Source: Pseudomonadota bacterium
GTDB taxonomy: Bacteria > Desulfobacterota > Desulfobacteria > Desulfobacterales > Desulfobacteraceae
DNA: 6,299 nucleotides
NCBI GenBank assembly: GCA_018816605.1
Contig: JAHIVS010000113.1
Location: 1 to 6,299, forward strand
Reading direction: 5' to 3'
Shown here: positions 6,247-6,299 of the stretch, in pieces
Numbering within the stretch: position 1 is the first letter of the stretch
Layout of the letters: every line of letters begins with the position of its first letter
Program-made: the position numbers and the translations under genes
The notes under the pieces: model-generated
Database searches by the model: none
What the model was told of the DNA's origin: nothing
Seen by the model: only the letters and a program-made list of their open reading frames with translations

Positions 6247-6299
6247 TGGCACCCCTGAAAGCCGGGTCCGGAGAAAAACAAACGTTGGAAGACTATATA
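6246..6299 (+). CDS. Start of an unidentified gene, cut by the window end
   Basis: An ATG at 6246-6248 overlaps the last base of the mvhD stop (TGATG), an arrangement typical of translational coupling within an operon. Eighteen codons are visible and stay open to the edge, reading [18 protein letters not shown]. There is no strong ribosome binding site, which fits coupling to mvhD. The residues are too few and too plain to name a family. By position it may encode the dehydrogenase, ferredoxin or other partner that feeds MvhD-HdrA, but this is only inferred from gene order. Confidence 0.6.
   Translation, partial: MAPLKAGSGEKQTLEDYI

Overview
The window looks like chromosomal DNA of an anaerobic, sulfate-reducing-type bacterium that makes selenoproteins, most likely of the Desulfobacteraceae / Desulfobacterales group. 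This rests on gene content and protein style: a long double-flavin HdrA, an HdrC-HdrB fusion rich in CCG cysteines, and a selenocysteine-type MvhD. The lineage is inferred, not proven. TGA is a normal stop here: it ends the glycosyltransferase gene and mvhD itself. The two internal TGA codons described below are therefore context-dependent recoding, not a variant genetic code.

Layout. Positions 1-242 hold no supported gene. They are AT-rich and carry several short direct repeats (GGCAGATTRTA and relatives) that look like the end of a mobile element, possibly of the IS21 type. Positions 243-1334 encode a glycosyltransferase of the GTDC1/QTMAN (tRNA-queuosine mannosyltransferase-like) family. 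Positions 1335-1573 are an AT-rich intergenic region with a weak terminator-like hairpin and, just before the next gene, a perfect 8-bp inverted repeat. From 1574 to the window end lies a same-strand cluster: an HdrC-HdrB fusion (HdrD-like, 1574-2719), hdrA (2777-5809), mvhD (5827-6246), and the first 18 codons of a further gene (from 6246) overlapping the mvhD stop by one base.

The main discovery-type signal is that both hdrA and mvhD are interrupted by an in-frame TGA exactly where the families have a conserved cysteine (HdrA C-A-M-U, residue 62; MvhD G-U-H-M-G-D-C, residue 68). Each TGA is followed 21-22 nt later by the apical loop of a short hairpin that fits the bacterial SECIS pattern. 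A standard gene caller would split both genes and restart at GTG 2963 and ATG 6034, losing the first FAD-binding motif of HdrA and half of MvhD.

How the genes work together (inference from known Hdr systems): MvhD would take electrons from a hydrogenase, formate dehydrogenase or other dehydrogenase module and pass them to HdrA. HdrA would split them by flavin-based electron bifurcation between a low-potential ferredoxin and the HdrC-HdrB fusion, which would reduce a disulfide or disulfide-like acceptor. All are expected in the cytoplasm; no signal peptides or membrane segments are apparent. The electron donor is not visible; the gene starting at 6246 is the first place to look.
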